From the NCBI GenBank assembly GCA_011391085.1, contig JAABRD010000045.1, positions 1 through 43,005 on the forward strand: a DNA stretch of 43,005 nucleotides, in the 5' to 3' direction. Below are positions 17,169-25,211 of the stretch, piece after piece. The translations under genes were made by a program, and so were the position numbers. Source of the DNA: Thiotrichaceae bacterium (GTDB lineage: Bacteria; Pseudomonadota; Gammaproteobacteria; Beggiatoales; Beggiatoaceae). Position 1 is the first letter of the stretch, and every line of letters starts with the position of its first letter. The notes beneath the pieces were generated by a model that was not told the DNA's origin, did no database searches, and saw only the letters and a list, made by a program, of their open reading frames with translations.

Positions 17169-17374
17169 GGTAATATGAATCTATAGTTGAGAAAAAAAGT
17201 CTGTGGCGGAAGTCAAAGGGGTTATCATCAATGATTTTGTAGGGTGGATTTTGTTGCGCGTATCCACCATCGAGTCGATTAAGATTATCATACACCAATT
17301 TGCCCGTCATCATCATCAAAATGTTTTCTGCATGACTGAAGTCTCGAACCTACATATCCTGAAATTAATCGCCA

Positions 17375-17614
17375 GGTGGACTAGAGGCTTTAGCCGCAAT
17401 GCCATTCAGTTAAAGAAAATCCCGTTGGAGTGGAGGCTTTAGCCGGCCGGCCGTAGGCATTCCCCCCACTCAAATTGCGGGTCGCCTACCGCCGGCCGGC
17501 TAAAGCCTCCACTCCATCGTACCTTAACTTAATGGCATTGAGGCTTCAGCCGGTGGGTGCCGAACAGAATTGAAATCGCAGTGCCCACCTTCCGGCTAAA
17601 GCCTCTAGTCCACC
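17375..17614. repeat. Nested composite palindrome, 240 bp
   Basis: GGTGGACTAGAGGCTTTAGC...GCTAAAGCCTCTAGTCCACC encloses AATGCCATTCAGTTAAAG-type arms and an inner palindrome GGAGTGGAGGCTTTAGCCGG...CTAAAGCCTCCACTCC with a GCCTACCGCCGGCC core. A further unit with CCGGTGGGTGCC...GTGCCCACC sits on the right. It ends 5 bp before the stop codon of the WD40 gene. The remaining part of the 17169-17374 interval contains only a fragment related to the GTGGATACGC repeat. Confidence 0.85.
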
Positions 17615-17619
17615 AGCGT

Positions 17620-20600
17620 TTAAATTTCTGGGTAGCCTTGTCTCCCCCTCCGCAATTCCCTCTCCAACATCTCCCTCGGTCCCTGTTTCTTGATCATCTC
17701 CACAAACAACGGGACGCAGTAACGATACCAGTCCCCTTCCCGTTTTAGAACATAAGCTAATTCTAACCGTGCTAAGGATTCTTTGACGGCTTCGGGAGGG
17801 GAGTCAACTTGTAGTTGAGTGAGTAACTGCCATAACTCCGTCATGTTGAACTGGCCTTGGGGGAGAGTGGCATAGACTAGGATGCGGTCTAGGCGATTGT
17901 CTGCTTGGCGATCATCGCTTAGGGAAGTGCCCCAGTGGCCTAACGCATCGTCGAGATGTTTGCTGTTTAACGCGGTTTGAAGGTCGGCTTCTTCAATGAG
18001 GCGGCGTTGTTGGAGACCGTTTAATATCTCTTGACAGACGATAGCGATTAAATTGGCGCGGTGGCCAGTTTGTTCAATTAAGGTGTGAACCATCTTCTCC
18101 GCGTCGGCATAGCGTAGATTTAAGGCCGTCATGGGGCGGGTGGCTAACTGGTAACAGGCGTCGGGTTCTAAGGTGCCTAAACGTAACGGTTCCCCAAAGT
18201 TTTTGATGGGGGAGTGGTAGTCTAGTACGGCTTGATAGAGGTCCCAGAAACCGGCGAGAATAAAGTAGCAGTGGCCTTCGGCACTGAGGTTGCGGAAGGT
18301 GTGTAAAGTGCGATATTGGCGTTGGGCTTCGGTGCGGATAAAGCCGTCCACTTCATCTAATAAGAACACATATCGTTGTCCCGCCGGTGGGTGGGCCAGG
18401 TGCGTGAGTAAGGTGGCTGAATCAGTGGTGGTGGGCAAGCCCAGGGATTGGGCGAGGCGTTGGAAAATGTCGTCACTGCCAATGGATAGGTATTGGCATT
18501 GAATTTGGGAAGCGTGGCGGTAGCGGCGTTCGAGTTCTTGTAATAAACTGGTTTTGCCGAGTTGCCGGGCGCCTATCAGTAAGTAATTGCGCGGTTCACG
18601 GGTGAGAATGTCGGCTAGGAGGGCGTCGCGGCCAAAGAACATCGTGGCGCGGACGCCACCGCCGGTTTGGTAGGGGGAGAGGCGACTGACTTTGACTTGG
18701 GAGGCAATCAGTTGGGCAAAGGTTTGGCGGGTGTGGGCGGGAGGGACGAGGAAGAGGCGCGTGAGGGCTGGATTGTTGGGGACGACCCACATCATGGCCC
18801 CCTGGCTTTCTTCCGGTTGGGCTTTTTGTAACTGCGTTTGTTGAGTCAACTCGGTGCTGATAATGAGACAGACTTGGGTTTGTTGCGAAAAGGGTAACTG
18901 GCGCAGTTTGACGACGACTTGACTGGCTTGCCAGGTCGGCGGGGGGAGGATGAGGAGGCATTTGTCAAGGGGGAGGATAAAGGACTCGCCAAAACCGTGG
19001 AGGTAATAGAGGGGCAAGTCTGGGGTGCCAGAGGAGTCTATGGAATGGGACACATCCAAAAGTTTGGCCAATAATTCGGCCCTGGCGGCGCCGGTGGCTT
19101 GATAAAATTGGAGGGTGGTTGCCCATTGGTTAAGCGGTATTTGTTGTTGATTTAACACCGTTTGCCACCGTCCCGCCCATTGTAACCAGCGGCGGGCTTG
19201 GGGGAGTTCTTCTAAGGGGAGGTCGTAAAGTTGCGCAGGGGTTTGGGAGACCGCCAGGACCAAGGGGTGGCGGAAGACTCGCCAGTAGTAAATCAAGACT
19301 AGCAATACCGTCAGGAGGGTCAGGAGGACCGTATAAGCATACCAAGGCGGTGGGGGGAGGATAAGCACTTGGTTAGGAAAAGTCCACTCATGGAGGGGGA
19401 CGCCACGGGTCTTGGCCGTGAAGTTTAAGCGGGTGTCGTCAGTTAATTTCAAGGTGTTGGGCAACGCAAAAGAGACACTAAACGGTCCTCCCGCCGCGAC
19501 GTTTTTACGTGTCACTTCATCTAAGGCAGTGGCGCCGCCCAGGTTGCCATTGAATATCGTTTCAGGAAGAGAGTGTTGCCCCACGTTTTTGAAAGACACT
19601 GACAAGGTTCTGACGGGTTGGAAATACCCTTCTTGTTGAACCACTGCCGTCAGCCATTTTAAACTAGGCGTTTGGGTAGAGACTCGCACAGTTTTTAAAA
19701 TAGGTTTGCCATGCGCCTGAGTTATCCGCAAATTGAGAGGATAAATGCCACCTTGAGGCCGGGCATACTCAGCCAGGGCCGACACTTTCACCGGCACGGT
19801 CACCGTTGACTGGGGGGCCAAAAAGACGGTGGTCTCTGGGGAGTAAAAGAGAAGCGGCGACTGATTATGTTTATCACGAACGATTTCATGCACAATATCT
19901 ACCCAATAGACTCGTCCCGTTCCTTGATTGTGTAAAGTGACGGTCAAGTCCGTGGGCGTCCCTTCGGGCACAGTTAAGGTATCTCGGTCCAGCGTCACAG
20001 CCAATTCCCCGGCTTCTTGAGGAGGCAAGAGAGGGGAGAGGCTACCATCAGCTTGGCGTGTTTGAAGGAGTCTGCCATCATCATACCGCCAGCACTTGCC
20101 ACTCGCTTGACAACTTACCCAAATGCCTCGTTGTCCACTGGCGAAAATCCATAGTAAGTTGCCGGTGGCCACGTCCCACACGCGCATCGTTCCATCAGCG
20201 GACCCGGAGATCAACGTCTTCCCGTCGGGGCTATAGGCGACGGACGTAACATAGCTAGTATGCCCCTCCAGCCGGGTGAGTTCGTGCCCCGTGGCCACCT
20301 CCCACACGCGCACCGTGTTGTCCCCTGACCCCGAGGCCAACGTCTTCCCGTCGGGGCTATAGGCGACGGACGTAACTGTGGAAATATGCCCCTCCAGCCG
20401 GGTGAGTTCGTGCCCCGTGGCCACCTCCCACACGCGCACCGTGTTATCATCTGACCCCGAGGCCAACGTCTTCCCGTCGGGGCTATAGGCGACGGACGTA
20501 ACTTTGAAAGTATGCCCCTCTAGCCGTTTTCGTTCGCGACCCGTGGCCACTTCCCAGAGGCTGATAGTGCCATCCCCATTTCCAGTGGCTAAGGTTTGGC

Positions 20601-20793
20601 CATCTGGACTAAAGGCAATTGAATTAATTATGCTTCTCGGTGATAGAGTCTGAAACAATGCCTCTAATTCCGCAGGACTGTTCGCCAGTTGTTCTCCTTC
20701 GGGGACTAACGGTGGCAAGGAAGCCGCGGCGGTGGTGCCGCAGAGAGTGAGGAGGAAGAGGAGGTTGTAAAGGGGGAGAGTGGGGAGGGACAT
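17620..20793 (-). CDS. Exported WD40-repeat / membrane / AAA-type ATPase fusion
   Basis: 1057 aa from the ATG at 20793; upstream in-frame codons fall in a palindrome. Domains in order: signal peptide (about 1-24); about four WD40 repeats (about 55-220) with GHxxxVxSVAYSPDGKTLASGS units; a beta-rich region with CARDB/Ig-like features (about 265-470); one TM helix (about 484-506); then a cytoplasmic half with a P-loop ATPase. Its Walker A is GARQLGKT at 741-748 and Walker B is YVFLLDEVDG with D813-E814. It is followed by a helical winged-helix-like tail. The ATPase resembles AAA_35/STAND-type domains. The topology implies a periplasmic sensor joined to a cytoplasmic nucleotide switch, but ligand and output are unknown. 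Neighbours are a YhcG-like protein and a second, degenerate membrane ATPase. Confidence 0.85.
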   Translation of the reverse strand: MSLPTLPLYNLLFLLTLCGTTAAASLPPLVPEGEQLANSPAELEALFQTLSPRSIINSIAFSPDGQTLATGNGDGTISLWEVATGRERKRLEGHTFKVTSVAYSPDGKTLASGSDDNTVRVWEVATGHELTRLEGHISTVTSVAYSPDGKTLASGSGDNTVRVWEVATGHELTRLEGHTSYVTSVAYSPDGKTLISGSADGTMRVWDVATGNLLWIFASGQRGIWVSCQASGKCWRYDDGRLLQTRQADGSLSPLLPPQEAGELAVTLDRDTLTVPEGTPTDLTVTLHNQGTGRVYWVDIVHEIVRDKHNQSPLLFYSPETTVFLAPQSTVTVPVKVSALAEYARPQGGIYPLNLRITQAHGKPILKTVRVSTQTPSLKWLTAVVQQEGYFQPVRTLSVSFKNVGQHSLPETIFNGNLGGATALDEVTRKNVAAGGPFSVSFALPNTLKLTDDTRLNFTAKTRGVPLHEWTFPNQVLILPPPPWYAYTVLLTLLTVLLVLIYYWRVFRHPLVLAVSQTPAQLYDLPLEELPQARRWLQWAGRWQTVLNQQQIPLNQWATTLQFYQATGAARAELLAKLLDVSHSIDSSGTPDLPLYYLHGFGESFILPLDKCLLILPPPTWQASQVVVKLRQLPFSQQTQVCLIISTELTQQTQLQKAQPEESQGAMMWVVPNNPALTRLFLVPPAHTRQTFAQLIASQVKVSRLSPYQTGGGVRATMFFGRDALLADILTREPRNYLLIGARQLGKTSLLQELERRYRHASQIQCQYLSIGSDDIFQRLAQSLGLPTTTDSATLLTHLAHPPAGQRYVFLLDEVDGFIRTEAQRQYRTLHTFRNLSAEGHCYFILAGFWDLYQAVLDYHSPIKNFGEPLRLGTLEPDACYQLATRPMTALNLRYADAEKMVHTLIEQTGHRANLIAIVCQEILNGLQQRRLIEEADLQTALNSKHLDDALGHWGTSLSDDRQADNRLDRILVYATLPQGQFNMTELWQLLTQLQVDSPPEAVKESLARLELAYVLKREGDWYRYCVPLFVEMIKKQGPREMLERELRRGRQGYPEI
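20215..20540. repeat. 126-bp direct repeats encoding WD40 blades
   Basis: Identical landmark CTATAGGCGACGGACGTAAC occurs at 20231, 20357 and 20483, exactly 126 bp (42 codons) apart. The intervening DNA is nearly identical between adjacent copies, indicating recent blade duplication. Confidence 0.92.
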
Positions 20794-20830
20794 GGTTGTA
20801 AAGGAATGAGGAGGTTGATAATGATGAATG

Positions 20831-20900
20831 GCGTCCAAAACAGGTTTTGGACGCTGGTGGTTAATGATGATGCTGGAGTCCAAAACCTGTTTTGGACTCC
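20831..20900. repeat. Two GTCCAAAAC-type palindromes
   Basis: GCGTCCAAAACAGGTTTTGG-ACGC and GGAGTCCAAAACCTGTTTTG-GACTCC lie between the YhcG-like gene and the WD40/ATPase gene on the minus strand. In RNA they form two strong stems that might separate the transcripts. Confidence 0.75.
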
Positions 20901-20921
20901 GGTGGTTAAATGTTGCACTCG

Positions 20922-21977
20922 TTATTCGTGATACTCATTCATGGTTCCACTAGCCACTGCTGCCAACTCTGCTTCCAATTGTTCAACCGTCGGCAAACTT
21001 CCTTGAAGTTGCACAGGTAAAGCAGTGATCAATTGATAGGTGGATACTCCAATCGGTTTACTCAAATCTCGCAAAGCATATTCCACGAGAGTCTTATTTT
21101 TGGATTGACATAAAATTATTCCTACACTGGGTTGATCATCGGGATGTTTGAGAAGGTCATCTACTGCGGATAAATAAAAATTCAACTTGCCTGAAAATTC
21201 GGGTTGAAATTCCGTCATTTTCAAATCAATGACCACAAAACAACGTAACCGCAGATGGTAAAATAACAAATCCAAATAAAAATCTTCTCCCGCTACCTCC
21301 AAATGATACTGACTCCCCACCAAAGCAAATCCCACGCCCAATTCCAACAAAAACTCCCGCAAATGATTCAGCAAGGCCCTTTCCAAATCACGTTCCTGGG
21401 CCTGTTCCGTCAGATTGAGGAAATCAAAAGTATAAGGGTCTTTCAATACTTGTTGCGCCAATGCGGATTGCACCTTGGGCAAAGTGCGGTCAAAATTCGT
21501 CTGGGCCTGGCCTTGACGATGAAACAATCCACTGGCAATTTGGTGTGTCAATATACTACGACTCCAACCCTGTTGGATAGTTTGGTCAATATACCATTGC
21601 CGTTCAATCGAGTTTTTAACCGATTCTAAAATACGAACATTGTGACCCCAAGGAATTTGTGCAACAACCTGTTGCACAAATTGTTCTTCTGGATAAGTTT
21701 CTGCAAAAGCCCGCATATACTTGAGGTTCCGTGAAGAAAAACCTTTGAGTTCCGGGAACTCTCGATGTAAATCGGTGGCCAGACGATCAATCACCTTTGC
21801 CCCCCAACCGTGTTGTTGTTGACGTTGCAAAATGAGTCGTCCAATTTGCCAATAGAGTAACACCAATTCACGATTTACTGCCAGTATTGCGGCAGTTTGA
21901 GAATGACGAATGTGGTTTTGAATTTGTTGTAATAAGTCCTCGTAGCCGGCGGGCTGGGATAAATTAAGTTTAGTCAT
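20922..21977 (-). CDS. PD-(D/E)XK nuclease-fold protein, YhcG/DUF1016 family
   Basis: 351 aa with the two-domain YhcG plan. The DUF1016 N-terminal domain (about 10-160) has LVLLYWQIGRLI, GWGAKVIDRLATDLHREFP, GFSSRNLKYMRAFAE and IPWGHNVRIL. The C-terminal nuclease-like domain (about 175-320) has candidate catalytic residues D236 in FYLDLLFYH and D251-x-K253 in VVIDLKM. Family members are frequent in defence and mobile regions and are proposed nucleases; activity here is not shown. It is encoded between two membrane ATPase-like genes on the same strand and separated from each by a short palindrome. Length is typical and no damage is seen. Confidence 0.93.
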   Translation of the reverse strand: MTKLNLSQPAGYEDLLQQIQNHIRHSQTAAILAVNRELVLLYWQIGRLILQRQQQHGWGAKVIDRLATDLHREFPELKGFSSRNLKYMRAFAETYPEEQFVQQVVAQIPWGHNVRILESVKNSIERQWYIDQTIQQGWSRSILTHQIASGLFHRQGQAQTNFDRTLPKVQSALAQQVLKDPYTFDFLNLTEQAQERDLERALLNHLREFLLELGVGFALVGSQYHLEVAGEDFYLDLLFYHLRLRCFVVIDLKMTEFQPEFSGKLNFYLSAVDDLLKHPDDQPSVGIILCQSKNKTLVEYALRDLSKPIGVSTYQLITALPVQLQGSLPTVEQLEAELAAVASGTMNEYHE

Positions 21978-22048
21978 TATTTTGAGTGTCGTTGGTCATT
22001 TTTGTGTTCCCACGCATCGGCGCGTGAGGACCTGTTTTTTTGTGGGAA

Positions 22049-22074
22049 GGAGTCCAAAACATGTTTTGGACTCC
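22049..22074. repeat. GGAGTCCAAAAC palindrome
   Basis: 26-bp near-perfect palindrome between the downstream end of the membrane pseudo-ATPase gene and the YhcG-like gene. Confidence 0.7.
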
Positions 22075-22089
22075 GGTTCTGAAAGAAAC

Positions 22090-23316
22090 TTAGTTTTTCC
22101 TTACCTTTGCCACTTCCTCCAACACCTGCAAGCCGGCCTGGCGGATGGCTTCACAACGCCATACTAGCCAACCTTCTTGTTCTTTCAACAAATTTAACCA
22201 ATACACTTCCCGTAACAGGAGGTCAAAAATATGGGGTTTCACGGTGTCCACATTGGTCTGATTTAACCATTCACGTAACTGTTGCAGATGAATCGGTTGA
22301 TGTGTGAACTTCGCAAAGGCACTGACTAACACCGTTTCTTGAGACAATCGTCCCAGGTAATCAGGGACGGTGCCGGCGGGCGTTTTAACCCGGTAAGTTA
22401 AACAACATTTCAACAATTCTGGATGACCGCCACTGGCTTCCAATATATCTTGACGGTCTTTGGCTGTCAAGGGGGGATGTTGTGGAAATTGTTGTTCATA
22501 GAGACGTTGTATGTCTTCACTGGTCAGTTCGGGCCAACGTTCGATCCTGGCAATGTTTAGGAGAGATGAGGTATCAGCCTGAAATTTTAACTCCTCCAGT
22601 TTACCACTGCCCAATAGCAGCACTTTTAATTTACCTCTCAGTATCAAATTACGCAAGGCAATGGCTAATTCTTTGGCCCGGTCAGGGTTGCCTTTTTCGA
22701 CGCGGTTGAGGAAGAGATAAAGATGATGATGGTCCTGCGGTAATTTTCCCAGCAACAGGTTTTCCCAATCCATAGCTGTTTTACAGGGACGTTGCCAACC
22801 CAATTGTTTGGCTAAATTCGAGAAATATTCCTCCTCCGTCACCTCTTCTTGACCTGTGGGAATCAGTTGACAGGTATATTCCTCTCCCACTCGGTGCTGG
22901 AGTTGTTGATAAATCGTTTCCAGGACATTGGGCAAGATTCGGTGTTCTTGGGCCAATAGCATCAAGGGAGGCGAGGAGTCGAGTTGTTCTAGCACTTGGT
23001 CCAAAAAGGTTTGGTCGCTTTGGAGAAGAAGCGCAGGGGGTGACGATGGCAGTTCGGTGGTTGACGGTTCGGTGATTGACGGTTCGATGACCATTTCAGT
23101 AGCAGTCAAGAAATGTTCGCGAAACCAGGGAAGGATTCGCCCAACTAACAGGTAAATCAACACCGTCACTCCAATGACTGATATAACGATGGATGCTGAC
23201 GTAAAGCCAAATTGGAGAAGGGCAATGATGATGCCAATAACGGTGACGATAATGGCTACAAAATTAAGAATGTCGCTGACGGTGAACAGGGCTTTGGGGG
23301 AAGATGAGGTTATCAT
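22090..23316 (-). CDS. Membrane protein with degenerate AAA/STAND ATPase domain
   Basis: 408 aa. Two N-terminal TM helices (about 14-36 and 42-64), a Pro/Ser/Thr-rich linker (about 75-100), then a soluble domain laid out like an AAA/STAND ATPase: a hydrophobic strand at the P-loop position, a Walker-B-like strand LYLFLNRVEKG (199-209), the motif SGGHPELLKCC (295-305) seen in such ATPases after the nucleotide core, and a C-terminal winged-helix-like part. Key catalytic residues are missing. The P-loop position reads LMLLAQEHRI with no G-K-T, and the Walker B acidic pair is replaced by N204-R205. It is probably a non-hydrolysing scaffold or partner of the ATPase encoded two genes downstream. 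Inference only. Confidence 0.75.
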   Translation of the reverse strand: MITSSSPKALFTVSDILNFVAIIVTVIGIIIALLQFGFTSASIVISVIGVTVLIYLLVGRILPWFREHFLTATEMVIEPSITEPSTTELPSSPPALLLQSDQTFLDQVLEQLDSSPPLMLLAQEHRILPNVLETIYQQLQHRVGEEYTCQLIPTGQEEVTEEEYFSNLAKQLGWQRPCKTAMDWENLLLGKLPQDHHHLYLFLNRVEKGNPDRAKELAIALRNLILRGKLKVLLLGSGKLEELKFQADTSSLLNIARIERWPELTSEDIQRLYEQQFPQHPPLTAKDRQDILEASGGHPELLKCCLTYRVKTPAGTVPDYLGRLSQETVLVSAFAKFTHQPIHLQQLREWLNQTNVDTVKPHIFDLLLREVYWLNLLKEQEGWLVWRCEAIRQAGLQVLEEVAKVRKN

Positions 23317-23454
23317 GGTTTGTGTGTCTATGTGAAAGTAATTTGACAGAGATGATGATTTAGCTTTGCTTTCACCGCGCAGGGTCAGGAAAGCTGGTCG
23401 TTATTAAAGTCCATGAGTCCAAAATGCAACTTTGTCACAAAGCTACGCTTTTCT

Positions 23455-23538
23455 GCTGGAACGCAATAAGAATGATTGCGCGGTGCGTCCGCTATGCTAC
23501 GGCGCGAAACTGCGCAATAATTCTTATTGCGTTCCAGC
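23455..23538. repeat. Palindromic element GCTGGAACGCAATAAGAAT (family G)
   Basis: 84 bp with inverted arms GCTGGAACGCAATAAGAAT and ATTCTTATTGCGTTCCAGC plus inner ATTGCGC/GCGCAAT pairing. One copy in the window and no clear target duplication. Confidence 0.8.
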
Positions 23539-23657
23539 TTAAATTATACGAGTTTGGGGGAATATTACTATATTATCGTCATTTTAGCTAGGCATTGGTT
23601 TTTATACGTTCTATCCGATTCAAAATGGTACGATGATAATCCGGCCAGAGGAAATAG

Positions 23658-23789
23658 TAAGTACCTAAGCAGAAATTTTACGGTATTTTCAATCGTCGCC
23701 CTCACCCCCAGCCCCTCTCCCTCTGGGAGAGGGGCCGGGGGAGAGGGTAAAGGCGTCATTATACCAGAAAATTTCTGCTTCACTACTTA
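23658..23789. mobile_element. MITE-like element, family D, 132 bp
   Basis: Ends TAAGTACCTAAGCAGAAATT and inverted AATTTCTGCTTCACTACTTA; interior CCCTCACCCCCAGCCCC...GGGAGAGGGG stem. Confidence 0.82.
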
Positions 23790-23821
23790 CAGGTTCAAAG
23801 GAATCTCACTATAGTGTTTCT

Positions 23822-23984
23822 GGTAGTGATGCAATGTGGGTGATATGTTTACCCTCACCCCCGGCCCCTCTCCCAGAGGGAGAGGGGAGAAAACCGTTGG
23901 TTCCGCCACACTCCCCACGCCCGTAGGGAGAGGGGCCGGGGGTGAGGGCAACTCCATGAATATCACCCAGATTGCATCACTACC
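23822..23984. mobile_element. MITE, family A, 163 bp, with perfect 8-bp target duplication
   Basis: Ends GGTAGTGATGCAATGTGGGT and the inverted counterpart. It is flanked by GTGTTTCT on both sides (23814-23821 and 23985-23992). The interior carries two GGCCCCTCTCCC-type stems, making it longer than the 113-bp copy. Confidence 0.93.
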
Positions 23985-24008
23985 GTGTTTCTAAAGCATC
24001 TTAAAATC

Positions 24009-24057
24009 CAGGAGGAAACAACGTCGCTTTGTCACAAAGCTATGCGGTTTCCTCCTG
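24009..24057. repeat. Inverted repeat, family C
   Basis: CAGGAGGAAACAACGTCGC...GCGGTTTCCTCCTG, immediately next to the stop codon (24058-24060) of the M15 peptidase gene. Well placed to act as its terminator. Confidence 0.75.
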
Positions 24058-24792
24058 CTATTTCCCCGTCCCTTTCTTCTGGAGTCCTTCCAAATACCGT
24101 TTATCCCTTTCAATTTGAGGACGCCAAGCCAAGTAAAACCGTTTTGCCGCCGTCTTCCCAACATACCGCCAATGCCAAGGTTCTCGCATAAAACGGCGAG
24201 TTCTTCTATAATAATAAGTCGGCACCCAACCTGCTTTTATCCCTTCCTTTAACAACCATAAAAAGGCCTTGGAAGGAAATTGTACTTGGGCAAAATCAAT
24301 GGTTGTTCCAATATTATGTTCTGAATACCCAGGTTTTTCCGCCCGACTCGCCCCATATTGGCGATACAGGCTTTTCTGGGTTGCTAAACTTCTGTAACCA
24401 GAGATGGGAACGAGGGAAATTCCTTGTTTTGCGGCTTGTCGTTTCAGGGACAGATAGGCTTGAAAGGCGGCTTTTCTCAATTTGAGGCCACCCTTGGCCC
24501 CTCTGAAATTGACCAACTTGCCCACCGAAGACCGTCCAGGCCGCACATATTGATAAGACTCGCCGACAGGATAACCAAATACGTCAATAATCCGTCCCCC
24601 CTGGCCTTTCGCGTATAATAACCACTGGGGCATCAATGAGGCGGTCAAGAAAACCCCCACTTGTTGAAAGAAACGTCGTCTGGATGGATTGATTGAGAAG
24701 TGGTGAGGGGATTTTTCTGGTATCATGTCTTTAGAAATGTCTAAAGACTTGCTTTTTTTTACAAAATTTTGAATGATATGAAGAATATTCAT
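24058..24792 (-). CDS. Tat-exported D-Ala-D-Ala carboxypeptidase, VanY/M15 family
   Basis: Zinc peptidase expected to trim peptidoglycan stem peptides in the periplasm. The 244-aa product carries a twin-arginine signal (SRRRFFQQVGVFLTASL at about 37-53), so it should be exported folded by Tat. The catalytic domain (about 120-230) has the M15B/VanY pattern ISGYRS...SEHNIGTTIDF and the C-terminal EPWHWRYVG motif, supplying the zinc ligands and the catalytic acid. The ATG at 24726 (22 residues in) is an alternative start; neither has a clear ribosome binding site. A small palindrome AGTCTTTAGAC/GTCTAAAGACT lies around that second ATG. The gene is flanked by repeats on both sides, with no functional neighbours. 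Confidence 0.9.
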   Translation of the reverse strand: MNILHIIQNFVKKSKSLDISKDMIPEKSPHHFSINPSRRRFFQQVGVFLTASLMPQWLLYAKGQGGRIIDVFGYPVGESYQYVRPGRSSVGKLVNFRGAKGGLKLRKAAFQAYLSLKRQAAKQGISLVPISGYRSLATQKSLYRQYGASRAEKPGYSEHNIGTTIDFAQVQFPSKAFLWLLKEGIKAGWVPTYYYRRTRRFMREPWHWRYVGKTAAKRFYLAWRPQIERDKRYLEGLQKKGTGK

Positions 24793-24891
24793 AGCTAAAG
24801 AATTGAATGGAGAATAGAAATATGGATAATAGATTCTCGATAACGAGAATCACACAGGTGGAAGTAGAGGTTTTAGCCGTGGAACGACGAT

Positions 24892-25117
24892 GGTGGACTA
24901 GAGGCTTTAGCCGGGGGGTTGCCACAATGCCATTAAGTTAAACGCAATGGGTAGGGTGCGTCCTACGCACCATTTAGGAACGATGCCATTTTCAAAATGG
25001 TGCGTAGGAGGCACCCTACCTTAACTGAATGGCAATTTTCAAAATGGTGCGTAGGACGCACCCTACCTTAACTGAATGGCATTGGGGGGTGCCACCGGCT
25101 TACGCCTCTAGTCCATC
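24892..25117. repeat. Composite palindrome with GTAGGGTGCGTCCTACGCAC units
   Basis: Outer family B ends GGTGGACTAGAGGCTTTAGC and a degraded right half (CCTCTAGTCCATC). They enclose AATGCCATTAAGTTAA arms and at least three GGTGCGTAGG(A/C)CGCACC-like palindromes with two ACCTTAACTGAATGGC direct repeats. It fills most of the 24793-25211 gap; the remainder is an ATCCATT microsatellite (about 25125-25156). Confidence 0.8.
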
Positions 25118-25211
25118 AAGATTTGATTATCCATTATCCGTTATCCATTATCCACTCACTTAAATAAACAATACTCTCTAAAAACGATTTTTTTGGCAGG
25201 AAAATATCACT

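Larger units (their letters stand above)
23317..24057. other. Repeat-filled intergenic region of about 740 bp
   Basis: No gene recognised. From left to right: a family C fragment (about 23412-23450), the family G palindrome, a single family F-like end (GGAATATTACTATA at 23559-23572), a family D element, a second family F-like end (about 23800-23815), a family A MITE and a family C palindrome. About two thirds of the interval is explained by repeats. Confidence 0.8.

Noticed and set aside
17119-17319. Minus-strand frame starting with four Met codons
   Set aside because: It overlaps the DUF2065 gene out of frame and has no recognisable features.
20922-21977. Calling the YhcG-like gene a restriction endonuclease
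   Set aside because: There is no methyltransferase or specificity gene nearby; only the nuclease fold is supported.
23527-23814. Open frames of 70-95 codons on both strands in the 23.5-23.8 kb gap
   Set aside because: They translate family D and family F repeat sequence and have no protein-like conservation.
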